NCBI GenBank assembly: GCA_035235625.1
Contig: CP141150.1
Span: 3,534,001 to 3,598,000 of the forward strand
Length of the DNA: 64,000 nt
Origin: Saururus chinensis
Taxonomy: Eukaryota > Streptophyta > Magnoliopsida > Piperales > Saururaceae
Reading direction: 5' to 3'
Shown here piece after piece: positions 25,842 through 38,238 of this stretch. The notes under the pieces are model-generated. The model saw nothing but the letters and a program-made list of their open reading frames with translations. It made no database searches and was not told where the DNA came from. The first letter of the stretch is position 1. The number at the start of each line of letters is the position of its first letter. Made by a program: the position numbers and the translations under genes.

Positions 25842-26412
25842 CCTAGATTTTATGGGCTGTTGGATTTATATTTGATAGTCTATAATACTTATGGGTTTAA
25901 ATGCTCTGTGAGTATTATGAAATATTTTAGCTCATTCTAAGTGACACCCAAGGGAGGAATGGACTTTTGTAAATAATCATTAAACCATAAAAAATAAACA
26001 AAATTGACAAGTCTTTTTGTCAATTTTGTTAAACGGGCTTTGGAGGTTGGCCGGGTATCCCATCATCACATTACACTAATAATTACAAGTCAGAAAAACT
26101 GTAGCCCCTAAGAGAGCGAAAATTGCATTAAAAATAACCTTGGATTTTATTATAAAGCTGCCTCCACCTCCAGGATTGATTCTTGAATTTTGGTTATGCT
26201 TAGAAAGGTATAATGCACTCTCTCACACAAAAATTGTAAACAATAATGCTCTCAATAATTTTAAAAATAATAAAGTAATAAACTACAATTAGGTCTCTGG
26301 GATGCCCATAACATAAATAAACGCTCATCAATGATAATCAATACATATCTACACACAATTATAATAAAATTGTCCAATTGGACTAGAGTCATGCTATTTT
26401 GACGTTAAAAAG

Positions 26413-26520
26413 TGACGTCAAAAAGTTACTTCATCCTCTCAAAATTATTAATGAGTGGGACCTATTTATATGGGTCCCACTCATCAATGGTTTTGAGAGG
26501 ATAAAGTAATTTTTGACGTA
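26413..26520. repeat. Hairpin repeat with 50-bp arms
   Basis: The left arm TGACGTCAAAAAGTTACTTC...GAGTGGGACC pairs with the right arm GGGTCCCACTC...AATTTTTGACGTA, leaving a loop of about 9 nt. A few mismatches occur. It is a foldback MITE candidate. Confidence 0.8.
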
Positions 26521-27343
26521 TCTTTCTCAACGTAAGTTAAGCATTTTTCGTTGGACTATGGACTACGAACTGGTCGAGTTAGAGGACCCGGCCATGACTT
26601 AAGGGGAGCCCCCTTACGTAGTTATGTGGGTTAAAATATGTGAGGGTCAACACATTACTTGTTGTTCAGGTCAAGCCAGACTCATTGTGCGAATCGTCTT
26701 CAAACCTTATGGTGGCATTAGGGGTAAAACATTTAAGGGTTGGGATGCGGCTCTAAAATATACAGGTTAGAGTTTAAATTTTTTTATCCGCTTAAAATAG
26801 GGTTAAACTACAGCTTAAGGAAAAAAAAACCCAAAGGCCTATCCTTAAATATAAAAATAATTATTTTTAAATTTATTAAAAAAGAGAAAAGTGGAAATTG
26901 TATATCTAAAAAAGTTTAAGAAATTTTTAACTTAAAAAAATTATAATATTAGGTTTTGAAAGATTTCACCCAAAGCTAAATGCTTCTTATTTGATGTCTT
27001 ATAGGGTCAGTTAGCCAGGCCCAACTTAGAAGCCTTTTGACTTTTTATTATAAAGTTACTTTTTTAAACATATTAATATGAAAAAAAATTTATAACCTAG
27101 CCCGAGCTCATTTAGGGCAAAAATTTTAAAAACCCACTTAAATTAGGGCTAAGCCAGGGCCAGCTCCAGCTCATTGTAGCCCAACCCGGTTCTAGCCGTA
27201 TATGGCACAAAGTTGAATGGTGGGTTAGACTGCTGCCCCCCGCCAGTCGGTGACTATAACCACCGAGAAGGACCGTCCAAAGATGGAGGTGTTGGCTGGC
27301 CCAAGGTCCTGACGACGATGACATTCCGATGGTGGCAGCCACT

Positions 27344-28385
27344 TGTCACGGTCCTAGCCATCCCAAGGTGAACGTGCGAACGTGCCGGGACTTGTTCCCA
27401 AGCGAGCTGGCCGGAGAGGGACACCTCTTTGCGATGCATGGATCCAACTTAGGCAACTCGGTCATTCGAACAATCCGTCTAAGCCATGTGCATGCAAGGG
27501 CCTTTGTTACCAACACGGCCGAAGTGTAGGCAGAAATTGTCCGAAGTGTAGGCAGCTTGTTGGTGTCTCGAGTGCAAGGCCGGTTTCACGAGTGGGAGCT
27601 GGGCATCATTTGGTATATCCTTTCCCGGGCATTGGGCGCACCTACTTATCGAAGCAATCTTTTCACAGAGTACTTCGCCTTTGCCGTTGGGCAAGGCGTA
27701 TTGAGTAGAAACTTCATCATGCAATGGTTTAACCGAGTCGAGGCTATGGGTGGAAGTTGGTTTTTCCAAAGCATGCAATCCATGGGATTATCCAAGCCGT
27801 GGTGTGCACAGATTTCAACGTCGCAAGAAAAGAGTTAACCCTTCGTCGCAATGTTGTGCCATAGTTGGAAGCAGGAGCCAGACCCCCCGGAGCCGTACCG
27901 TTGACGAGGGCGTCAACGAAGTTAAGTGGGGGAGAGTGTCACAGGGTAGCGGAGCGGACTACTCGTGACACATGCTGGGGCGCACACACGTGGGAAAGTA
28001 TTGTATACGAGGTGTGCATGCATTATGGGCTCCTGGCATGATAGCTAGCAAGGCAACGAGCATTCGTTGCCATCTGGATGAGCCTGTTGCAAGGCTAGAC
28101 ATCATACCAACAGCTTGTCCATTAAGCTCACCATGTCCCTCCCTATATAGCATAAGAGATTTTTGGCATTTCTCTGGAGTGGCAGCCAAAGTGGCCGTAT
28201 GGGCATGGTATCTCCGAATTTCCCTATAAGTGAAATGCCGCAACGATGTGCACACATAGTTGGCTATGTTGGGACACTCTTGTCTATCCCATTGACGTCT
28301 CCTGAGAATCGAATGCCGCCCCCACTTATAACAAAGCTCAAGATAGCAATGCAGTGACATCCACGACGTGTCCCTCAACTTCTCA
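27344..28385. mobile_element. Rearranged LTR retrotransposon fragments
   Basis: 27344-27522 is a minus-oriented LTR end (TGTCACGGTCC...) matching 30019-30318, but lacking about 115 bp between two CCCAAGGTG repeats. 27523-27932 is other, internal-type sequence ending in the purine tract AAGTGGGGGAGAG. There a plus-oriented LTR start TGTCACAGGGTAGCGGAG follows (27933-28027), the inverse of 30800-30893. 28028-28224 is again in minus orientation (matching 30373-30570). 28228-28340 is inverted relative to 30600-30730. The block is thus a patchwork of one LTR family in both orientations, with no intact coding region. Confidence 0.7.
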
Positions 28386-28422
28386 GTCTTCACTGCTCAA
28401 AGTTCCTGGCCACCCGATTCAG

Positions 28423-28740
28423 TCAAGATTTCCCCTCGTGATACATTCCAGAGGCCTACTCCACCCTAGGAGCTGAGACTTAGCTCAAGCTTAGCGTGAC
28501 CGGTGTGATCACCAAGCTACTACACCACACTTAATGCAGCGATCCATCAAGATTTCCGCTCACGATCCCCTCCAGCAGTCTACTCCATCCTAGGAGCAGC
28601 AACGTTGCACAAGCTTTGCGCAACCCACTTGGTCACCAAACTCCTACACTGCTCAGGATGCAGCGACACCCAAAGGCTTCCTCTCACGACATCCTCCAGA
28701 CGTCCTACCCCAGCCTAGGAGTAGCAAAGTTTGCCCACGG
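28423..28740. repeat. Tandem repeat, about 124 bp x 2.5
   Basis: Units begin near 28423, 28549 and 28673. They share CTACTCCA(C/T)CCTAGGAG, CACCAA(A/G)CT and ATGCAGCGA blocks. It lies among LTR fragments, and no coding sequence is seen. Confidence 0.7.
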
Positions 28741-30001
28741 GTATGTTGCCCACCTGCAGATGAGGCCCACTGCGCCTCGCTAGCTAGGAAGATACCTAAA
28801 AGCTAGCCATCCAAGATGGGTGCTGCCCTGCCAACCAATTGTGGCATATAGGGCCATGTTTAGCAACCCAATGGTGGGATTGACTTCCCCGAACTATGCC
28901 GCCTCTTGCTGCATCAGCTCCCAAACCAAAGGCACAACGATTTCTGCCCAATGTGCCAAAACATTCTTTTTTCTTTTCTTTTTGCTTGTCCCATTCCGGA
29001 TGCACACTTGCAACCGAACGGCTCATGATTCACTTCTTTTCTTTTTCTTTTTTCTTTGTCCCATTTCGGATGCACACTTGCATACCGAATGACTCATGAT
29101 TCACTTTTCCAAACATCGGCGGCACACTTGCACGCCAAATGGGTCATCTCTTTGCCCATCTTGTTTTCTCTTTTCATAACATGGACCGAATAGTCTCCAC
29201 TATGTTCGGGTCCCATAATACACTGCTCATGGTCCCAAGAAGTCCCATTCCCAGGATCAATGTCTTTCCACGTGCTAATGCACTGCACCAAGTTCAGCCC
29301 AACTCTGCCCACTAATGAGTCCCATACCTCGCTAGCAAGAAGAACCAAACTGACCCTAGTGATACTCTATCCACAACTTGGGCTACACGCCCCATTACAA
29401 CAACGCCCCAAATAGGGCTGATACCTTTTTGTCCACAACTGGGTTGCATGTTCATCCACATCATGACCACCCCACATAGGGCTCAATTTCAGCCCATCCT
29501 CACCTCGAGGAGTTCCATATTTGATCGGTATAGATAACTGGCTGCATACCCATAAACTCGGTTCGATATGCTCTTTCATCCGCAACATCAATTGTTAGAT
29601 AGGGTACAAACATTCACAAGGTTTCCTGCCGCTGATACATCCCATACCGCACCATTAGCAAGAGCTTGCCGCCATTCACAACATTTTTGAGTCCCAAAAC
29701 AACTTAGCATAGCTTCGGTAACATTGCCACCCGAATAGCCAGGGAACAAGAACACTACTCTGTGAGGACCTTGTAAAACCTGCGCCCATGATGGCTAGTA
29801 CCGCTTGCACAATCCAAAACCAAGGGGTAACCCGATCAGCCATCATCCATACACATCCGTTCCAGCTTACACTTGCAACAGCTTGCATTTCGCATGGTAG
29901 TCCATTTGCCCAGCACTGCCGAGGTCGAATAACCTTGCATTCAGCTCTTTTCAATCCTTTTGTCCAACGGTCATCTTGGTTGCCCAACAAGACGGAACCT
30001 T
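28741..30001 (-). mobile_element. Decayed internal region of an LTR retrotransposon
   Basis: This precedes (on the minus strand, follows) the LTR and primer-binding site at 30002-30893, so by position it should be 5' leader and gag. Frames are short and interrupted, and I recognise no gag, protease or RT motif. Confidence 0.4.
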
Positions 30002-30018
30002 GGCACTTTGATACCAAC
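30002..30018 (-). other. Primer-binding site next to the 30019-30893 LTR
   Basis: The minus strand reads GTTGGTATCAAAGTGCC directly after the LTR end, resembling the tRNA-iMet complement TGGTATCAGAGC. Confidence 0.6.
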
Positions 30019-30893
30019 TGTCACGGCCCTAGCCATCCCAAGGTGCCGTGCGGCACTCGCAAGGCCAAATAGCCAAGCGAGTAAGCTTTTCTTCGTCAAG
30101 GTCATAGCCTCGTGCCATTCGACCAAACGTCCAGCCAGTGAAGCCAAGCAACGAACCCGTCCCAAGGTGAACGTGCGAACGTGCCGGGACTTGTTCCCAA
30201 GCAAGCTGGCTGGAGAGGGACACCTCTTTGCGATGCACGGATCCAACTTAGGCAACTCGGTCATCCAAACAATCCGTCTAAGCCATGTGCACGCAAGGGC
30301 CTTTGTTACCAACACGGCCATAAGGCTGGATGGCCGCCCGACAAGTCGGAGAGCCCCATCCCACTAGCGGATGGGCTCCTGGCATGATAGCTAGCAAGGC
30401 AACAAGCATTCGTTGCCATCCGGATCAGCCTGTTGCAAGGCTAGGCATCATACCAACAGCTTGTCCATTAAGCTCACCATGTCCCTCCCTATATAGCATA
30501 AGAGATTTTTGGCATTTCTCTAGAGTGGCAGCCAAAGTGGCCGTATGGGCATGGTATCTCCGAATTTCACCAAACTGCTCGAGAACACTCCCAAGGACCC
30601 TCTAACACTATATAAGGAGGAGGGGACATCTTAAGAATCCAAATATGTGCTAGTTGGCTATGTGTCCCAACATAGCCAACTATGTGTGCGTATCGTTGCA
30701 GCATTTCTGCGCAACGTTGCGCACACATGTTGCACAACGTTGCGGGCCTTCCCCGCAACGCCTGCACACAAGATATACAACACTAAGGGCAGTCACCATA
30801 ATGCATGCACACCTCGTATACAATACTTTCCCACGTGTGTGCGCCCCAGCACGTGTCACGGGTAGTCTGCTCCGCTACCCCGTGACACACTGC
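30019..30893 (-). repeat. LTR of a Ty3/gypsy-like element, 875 bp
   Basis: Plus-strand ends are TGTCACGGCCC and CCCCGTGACA, a TG..CA pair with an 8-bp inverted terminus. A primer-binding site follows on the minus strand. Internal sections recur in scrambled order at 27344-28385. A hairpin (AGTTGGCTATG...CATAGCCAACT) sits at 30652-30684. Confidence 0.75.
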
Positions 30894-31522
30894 TCAGTGC
30901 TTGCAGTTGCAATGTTGTCTAGCTCCTAGCATTGACATCACCCATAGGTCATGAATGCCACGGTCTTTAAGGCACTGTCATAAGCGTGTGCGCCCTATGT
31001 AGCCAAGTTGCCGGCCAACAATATCTAAGTAGTGCAGTCTAATGCTAGTGCCTCACAGTGGTGCTAGCCGAGTGCACTGTGCCACCACTCCTGAGTTTGG
31101 CAATGGTGGTGCTGGTCAACAACATTGTGCCTTGTGACCAGCATGGCTGCTGCTGGCCACTAAGTCTGGTCTGCGACTACCAAGTTGTAGAGTGGCCGGC
31201 TATCAGCGGAAGACTTGGTGGAGGAGGTGGCACACATAAAATTCAAAACTTTATATGAGATCTACACAATACATGCAATAAACTAATGACAATTAGCAAT
31301 ATTAACATGTATATGATCATATCAAGTATGTGAATATAAAATATTGGATAGATACACACTGACCTGGACTTGATCCAGCCTTAGCATGCCCTTCAATTCA
31401 GCCTTCTCACATCAATATCAAGATCAATAAGAAGGGATTAAGATTGACCTTTCTAATATGCAGATCCCTCAACACCGTGCTTAGATTGATGAAGAAACTT
31501 AGCAAGATCAACCCTTTACTTC
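30894..31522. other. Intergenic, nothing recognised
   Basis: Moderately GC sequence to about 31250, then AT-rich. No gene, repeat or regulatory site can be supported. Confidence 0.4.
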
Positions 31523-33364
31523 TGTAAGGTCCCTGATTTTTCTACGATTTTATGGGATTTTTCTGCTATTTTTCTAGTCATTTTCGGTGAGAAAATGTGA
31601 TGCTTCAGCGTATTTGTATTTATGTATTTTACCCCGTATTTATACCCTTAAAGTCGGGTGTGGGGCTTAGTCGCAGGCCGCGGGCCTCACTGCGCGCTTA
31701 CGGTGCAAATTTTGGAGGTACAACACGTAACCAGTGGGTGAATGTGTGTTAGGGATGTAGATATAAAAATTGAAAAGAATGAATAGTGAAATCATGGCTT
31801 TTAAACAGGAGTCCAATAAGTTTTGTTCCAGAAACTTACAGAAGAAAGTATCAACGTCTAGAGAGAAGAGAAAACCCGAGCCCATTTCCGGTTGCTCCGT
31901 TCTCCCTCCTCCGACATCGGATTCCGGCGGTTCTTGTCAGTATCTACTTTGCCTCACCGGCACGAGTCCGTAGGTACCAGCTATGACCGCCACCACGGCC
32001 TCTTCGCTCCTCCACGAGGTACCAAACTTTTCTTCTGGTTTTTCTCTCCTTCAATCCTATTTTTGAACTGTGGGTGTACGATTTTGACGTCGTTTGCGGC
32101 CACCCTCAACTAGACTTATGTTTAGTTGGCAGCTAGGAACCCATAGGAGCTGGCTAGAGCTGCTGCTATGCTTTCTTCGCTCCGTGGTGAGCTACCGGCA
32201 CTTTGGTCAGGTTTTATTTTTATTTTCATCTCACTATCCGTGGGATTTTTTTGGACGCTGGTGTGTTTCCGGTCATCGTCCAGCCACCGGTAGGACTCCG
32301 TCCAGCCTACCTTGATCCGATGTTGGTAGGGGTTTGCCATTTCCGACCCCGCCTCGCCCCTTTTGCCTTGCTCCACCCGATTTGACGCTTTGGGTGCGTC
32401 TCGGGTCATTGGCATCAGCGAGCCGTGGGCAATTTGGCCATCGTGGGCTTTGCCCCGGCTCAGCGTCAGCCCCAATTGGCCCAATTATACACTCCGCCTG
32501 GAATGGGCAGCTTGTCATTGCCCTATACCGTGCGAGATGCACAACCGCCCGCACCATGGGTATTGGTTGTGGGTGGCGATCGGCGATGTCACCGCTTTGA
32601 TTGGCCACAACTAGGGCCTTAGCCTTGTTGGCCTTTTGTGGGCCTTGAGTCGCCTCCTTTCAGCCCTCTCCCCCGCCCCTTTGGGTCGCGTGTGCATGTG
32701 GCCACGTATGTGCTTTTGGGTTTAGGTACCGCATTTGTGCCGCCTGACCATCGGTTGGCTTTGCCACTGAGTGGAGTTGATACATAGCCCTCCTCCACCT
32801 CTCCTCTACCCTCGAGCGTTGCCCCACGCTCTCCGCCCTTATGTGGGGCTTTGTTGACCGAAATCGTCGCCGTTGGGTGCTGTCCATGGCCGATTTTGAC
32901 GTCTTGTGGCCGGCTGAGCATGTCTGAGCCGCCGACCCATCTTCAGTGAGTACACCATCGACTTCTGGTCGCACCGCCACATATGTTGACATGATATTTG
33001 TCCCGGCCACCCTAGTGTGCTGCCATGGATTGTAGGTTTTGCCGCATTGACTTCTGACACCCTGTTTGGCCGTGATTGTTTCTGGCACTTCCTAAAATCC
33101 TCGGGATAATAGCTCTCTCAGCCAAGCAACGGTTTTGACTGCCAACTCCGCCGACGCCGTCACCATCGTGTGCTCGCCATCAAATGTCATGATTACAAGG
33201 TAGGGGAGCTTTGAACTCGTAATTTCATGATAGCATGCTTTGAATGAGTAGCAGCATGCTAGGATTGTATGATTCCATGCTTTGGATGTTAAGTAACGAT
33301 CCGATTGCATGATATGCATGTAAGCATGATTGTATGGTATGTTGAAATGCATATGATATGCATG

Positions 33365-33695
33365 TTGGCTGTAAGTATATGCTAGTGATGACTAGCGTGT
33401 TTGTTGGTAAGTTTCGTATGTTGATTGAGTATGTGCTAGTGATGGCTAGCGTGTATGTTGATATATGTATGCATGTGCTAGTGATGGCTAGCGTGCATGT
33501 TTGAAGTATGTTTAGATTATGCATGTGCTAGTGATGGCTAGTGTGCATGTTTGGAGTATGTATGGATTATGCATGTGCTAGTGATGACTAGCGTGTATGT
33601 TTGACGTATGTATGCATGTGCTAGTGATGACTAGCGTGTATGTTTGACATGTGTATAAATATGTATGTATGCACTATTGATGGCTAGTGAGCATG
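33365..33695. repeat. Minisatellite with CTAGTGATGGCTAG core, about 7 copies
   Basis: The core GCTAGTGATGRCTAGCGTG recurs every 40-50 bp with ATGTATG-rich spacers. GCTAG and CTAGC form short inverted arms in each unit. The inverted partner array at 47770-47890 has only about three copies. Confidence 0.85.
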
Positions 33696-34424
33696 GTTGT
33701 AAGCTGCGTATGCATGACCATATGTGTATGTTATACATATGTGTGATAGACATGCGTATGTATGATGACTATTTGACTATGCTATGGATATGTGTAAGTG
33801 TATGTGGGTAGAGGTATGGGCGATGGACAGTAAGAGGTGACAGAGGTTTTGTCTGGGTTTGGATATGGATGTGTAAGCATATGACGGATAACAGAGGATA
33901 TGGGTATGTCGGGTGAGGTTTGTCAGACAGTTAGAGTGTGCATAATTGTACAAACATAACGTACATATTATAAAGTGAAAAGTAAGCATAATAAGTGAGA
34001 TATAAGTAAGAGGGCGACAATTGGGTTGGCTCTGAGGAGCTTCATTTGAGGATGTCAGTTTAAGATAATTTGGCCATAAGATGGATGGCGAAGTATGTAA
34101 GACTGTAAGGGTTAAATGTACGATGAGTTTTGTCCATGATGTGGACGGGTAAGTGAAGTCTGCTGCCTTGACGGACTAGGGTTTCGATCGGGCTCAGCTT
34201 CAATTTGATTAGTCAAGGTCTGTGAGTTTGTGTGCCATAATTGTACCGCATAATATACTTAATTTAAATTTGAATTATAAGCACAACTAATGATAGCGTT
34301 GTGAGTTTGAGACTTGAGGGTTCGATGGATTAAGTTCCGTGTTGAGCTAGCCAATAATGAGTTGGCCGAGCATTTCTCATATCTTGCCATGGTGTTTATC
34401 CTGCGGGATGTTGTCTATGTGCTG

Positions 34425-34700
34425 TATAGAGCACCGGACGTCTGATGCTTTGTTCAGAGCGACATATATTTCCGATTTGGTCTGCGTGTTGTATAAGCCT
34501 AGATGTTTGATGCTCTATTGAGAGCAATGTATGTTTCTAACTTTGTCTGTGTGCTATATGAAGCCCAGACGTCTGATGCTCTGTTGAGAGCGACATATGT
34601 TTTCAATTTGGTCTGTGTGCTGTATTAAGCCCAGATGTTTGATGCTCTGTTGAGAGTGTTGTATGTTTCTGCCCAAGAGTGACACTGTATGTTTCTGCCC
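34425..34700. repeat. About 66-bp tandem repeat, four units
   Basis: Units share GTCTGATGCTCTGTTGAGAG, ATATGTTT and TTTGGTCTGTGTGCTGTAT. The inverted counterpart is at about 46765-47015. Confidence 0.85.
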
Positions 34701-35019
34701 AAGTGGCACTATATGATTTCTGCCCAAGAGTGGCAATGACACTATAAGACCCATTATGGTGGGCGATTCTATGGCACTATAAGACCCATTATGGTGGGCA
34801 ACTGTATGACCCCTTATGTGTCGGTATTTATGTTTGCGCGCTCAGGAAGTAGTATCATAGATCTACTCTTACCTGTTTGATCCAGTGCCCCATGAGCATT
34901 GGTGTGCCTTACCTTCGAAAAAGTCCATGGCATCTAGTCACTCCCCAGAGGTTAAGGTGTTGCCCTAGTGACATTCTTTTCCATTCGACATTGGAGCTTA
35001 TTAGTTGTAATGAGCTTCA

Positions 35020-35420
35020 GTGGTCGATAGTATGAGCACGACTGTTAGAGTATGTGTATGAGCACGATTGTAAGAGTATGTGTATGAGTACGATTGTGAG
35101 AGTATATTTCTGAGTAAGACAGTAAGTGTATGATTTTGAGTAAGACTATACGAATAAGGTCGTACGAGTATGATTATACGAGTAAGGGAGTATGATTGTA
35201 CGAGTAAGGGAGTATAAGTATGTGTATATTGTACGAGTATGCATACGGTGGTACGAGTAAGTTTGTAAGACCCTGGATAAGGGTGCTTGTGTAAGTTTAA
35301 TTTGATGGCATGATTTTGGCACGATAGTGCTTTTGGTATGATTTTGGCATGATGGTGCATTTGGTATGATTTTAGCACAATGGTGTATTTGGTATGACTT
35401 TGGCACAACGGTGCATTTGG
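35020..35420. repeat. Two short tandem arrays (about 28-29 bp units)
   Basis: 35020-35230 repeats GAGTATGTGTATGAGCACGA-like units. 35310-35420 repeats TTTGGTATGATTTTGGCACG-like units four times. Inverted partners lie at 45895-46380. Confidence 0.75.
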
Positions 35421-36085
35421 TATGTTTGTATGTGTATGAGCATGATATTGATATACCTATCTGCTTCATGTTTGAGTTGCATAAACGCATGTATTTATGA
35501 ACTTAGTGAGTTCACTGTTTTGGTTTCCCCTACTGGGTATTTTCTTACTAAGTATGAAAATACTCATTACCCTACTTTTTAGCCCCGTTGTACAGGAGGT
35601 TTTGCAGGTTGTGCGGAGAGCTCCTAGAGATGGATGCTCATTTTAGTGGTGGATTGATTTCTGTTGACTTAGGTATATGCTTGACTCACTGCGAGTTTAT
35701 TTGCGCCACGACCCGATGTATTGGGTGAGACGAGACGTTAAGATGTTATTATTCTGGACTTTCATTTGGATTAGTCGGTGGACTGTTATGGGACTTGCAC
35801 TTAGGGATGCCTGGGAGGGATTTGTATTTAAAGTCTATGATCATAGCAATTTATTTGTACGTGTGTTTTCAAGTAGCGCTTGAGGATATTTGTTTTGGCC
35901 GTATGATGTTTGACCCTATGATGGGAATATTTAGATGGAAAATGGGTTTTTACTGTTTTAAATTATAAACTGTTTTATCAGGTTTTGATTTTGTCATTTT
36001 TCCTCCGATTTACAAACGTTATATTGCAAAAAATTTTTGTGAATTTTAAGGAAAACATATGAAAAATCTCGAGCGTTACAACTTC

Positions 36086-37179
36086 AGCCTTCACAGCCCA
36101 GCCTAGGAAGAGATCCCTCTTCCTCTTTCAGCCCACCAAACACACCTTGAAGGAGGGAGAAGCAGGGCGGCCAGTAGCTTTTCTCAAAGAAAGAGTAGGC
36201 CGCACCAATGGAAGATGAAGGGAGAGAAGGAGAAAGTGAGGGAGTAGTAAACCAATTGGGAAGAAGATCCATTTCAAGGGGTGGGGCAACCCAAGCATAA
36301 ATGACATGAAATAAAATCCATTTAATTCTCTTTAATTCACTCCCTTAATAACCCCCCCTTCCTTATTTAGGCGGTATTTGAATTGAGTATACTTTAATGG
36401 GCTTTTGAGTGGGCTGAAACAAATGGGCCAACCTGCAAAAATTCTTCTCGGTTTCACTAGAGGGTCTAACACAACGGGAGCGGGCTCTGTTACACAGAGC
36501 CCGTGGAGGCCTGAACCCCCTACACATGGCTAAGCCCGCGACAGGGTCAACCCTTCGCTAATCATGGGGGTCCCACCCTCACCACCTAATTCGCGTAATT
36601 GGGCCCCACAATGTGTAAGTGCACACCTAGATGTATGTCTAGTGTACGTGTGTGACAAGTGTGAGTCCTACTCAAATTATGTGTAACGAAGGTATATGTG
36701 GGGTCGGTGCGACCGCCCCCACCACCCTTGGACCCCGTGGCCCGTATTGGTTTACTTGGACCACAACACCGTTGGACCAAACTAGGCCCGAGCCCATACC
36801 ATGGTCCAACACAAGTAGTGAACATAGAGATGAAAAATAGGTAGCTTACCTTGCAGCTATTGATGCAAATTTGAAGCAGATTTGTGTTGATATGTGCATA
36901 ACCCAAGGGAGTTTCCAGCTTAGGTTTTGATGAGTTTCCAACTTAGGCTTTGGTTTAGAGTGATTTCTCACTTAATACACATATTAGGACCGCAATAGGT
37001 ACTCCGCTCCCGTTTGGTCCAACGGGTGACCCTCCATTTAAGGAGACAAATCAAGGGTTACAATTGACCACTTAAACCATTGAACTTAATGGTCATTAAA
37101 AGTCAATTGAGAGTTGGGTCACTTCGTGTCTCCAAAAGAAAAAGTCCAACACGAAGTTGCGAAAGTCTCGTGTTCTCGG
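36086..37179. other. Intergenic between LTR copy A and the SDG40 relic
   Basis: No coding region or repeat family is recognised here. Confidence 0.4.
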
Positions 37180-38020
37180 GAACAATGCTCTCAGCAGAGA
37201 GCGAGATATTTGTCATGGTTAGCAAACAAGTGCCATGATGCCTTGAATTAGTGGTCTACTACGATGGAAGAGGATCATCTATTGATCCTTGTTATAGAAG
37301 ACATGCAAAAGTAGAAAATTCAACAGAGTTGCCGAAAGATATGTATTGCTGAGAAGAGCAAATTCTTTGAAACAATGGGTATGAATAGGTGTGGTGATGG
37401 TAATCCTTCTCAACTGTCTGCCAAGGTTCTAAGATCGATTGAGAGATGGAAACTTTGCTACCAAATGGGGGTTTAAGTACAAAACGATACTTTCTGATTG
37501 CATTTTCTATGGAATGAGATGTTTATTTCTCTTAAATCACAGAATTTCTATGCTTTGAGAAATAATTCATAATCCTATGTCGTTTCTAGCTTTTAATCTT
37601 TTCCAGCATGTCTATTTTTTTTCTCAAATTTAATAAACTAATTGTACACTAAGTGACAAAGTATGGCTTTTATACTCATTTTATATACATACATCACATT
37701 GTTTTCTTCTAGCCATATTAGATGCCATAATAATCATGTTTTTTAATAATATGCATTTCCCCCTTTAATACACAATTTTCTTGTTTAATATATATGTTTT
37801 TTATATAATACACATATTTCCCGTTTAATATGCATTTTTTTCGTTCAATTTGATAATGCATGTTAGAAAAAGGTACTTGTACAACATAAAATTTTACAAA
37901 AGACCTGCTTAGTGGTCGTAGAGCAATACTACTGTTATGATAAATTTTAAAGGTAAGAACTACACCAAAAGTAGGTGCAACCCAACGCATTCATTGGAAG
38001 CAAATAACATATATTACATT
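37180..38020 (+). pseudogene. SDG40 relic 1 (exon 6 and 3' flank)
   Basis: 37180-37560 matches the last exon of the SDG40 gene (about 23545-23945): AATGCTCTCAGCAGAGAG, AACAAGTGCCATGATG, GAAACAATGGGTATGAATAG and CTTTCTGATTGCATTT are all recognisable. Frameshifts and in-frame stops (for example after ATGCAAAAG) break it. Similarity resumes at 37917-38015 with the region after the SDG40 stop (GTAGAGCAAT, CTACACCAAA, GAAGCAAATAA). This means genomic DNA, not a cDNA, was duplicated. Confidence 0.9.
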
Positions 38021-38238
38021 TTTTTATTATGGATGTGGATGTAGATTTGAATGCTATGTCACTACTAGTGAAAATGCTAAGGATGCTCGCAGCTGACATC
38101 CCATGACTCTTGTAGTGATAGTGCATAACTTATGCTGGCTCCATTCTTGGACCCATGTTAGGCGCATACAATCAACACGAGCATCATGAGTGCGTCACGA
38201 GCTGCAAGCCGCCCTATCACTACCTTTAATCATTGAGG

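Larger units (their letters stand above)
31523..36080 (+). mobile_element. Giant solo-LTR-like element (copy A), 4.56 kb
   Basis: Begins TGTAAGGTCCCTG at 31523 and ends GAGCGTTACA at 36080. It is flanked by a perfect 5-bp duplication ACTTC (31518-31522 and 36081-36085). TG..CA ends and a 5-bp duplication indicate an LTR inserted by an integrase. The two ends are not direct repeats of each other and no gag-pol is seen, so it is best read as a solo LTR of unusual length. It contains several minisatellite arrays (33365-33695, 34425-34700, 34720-34810, 35020-35230, 35310-35420). A related copy lies inverted at about 45340-50185. Open frames inside are short and not conserved in the partner, so I call no genes here. 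Confidence 0.8.

Noticed and set aside
29960-30367. Frames across the 30-kb LTR
   Set aside because: They cross the LTR border and primer site and match the LTR family elsewhere in other frames, so they are not genes.
33365-33695. Regularly spaced repeats resembling a CRISPR array
   Set aside because: Spacers are not unique or of constant length, no cas genes exist, and the DNA is clearly from a plant nucleus. It is a minisatellite.
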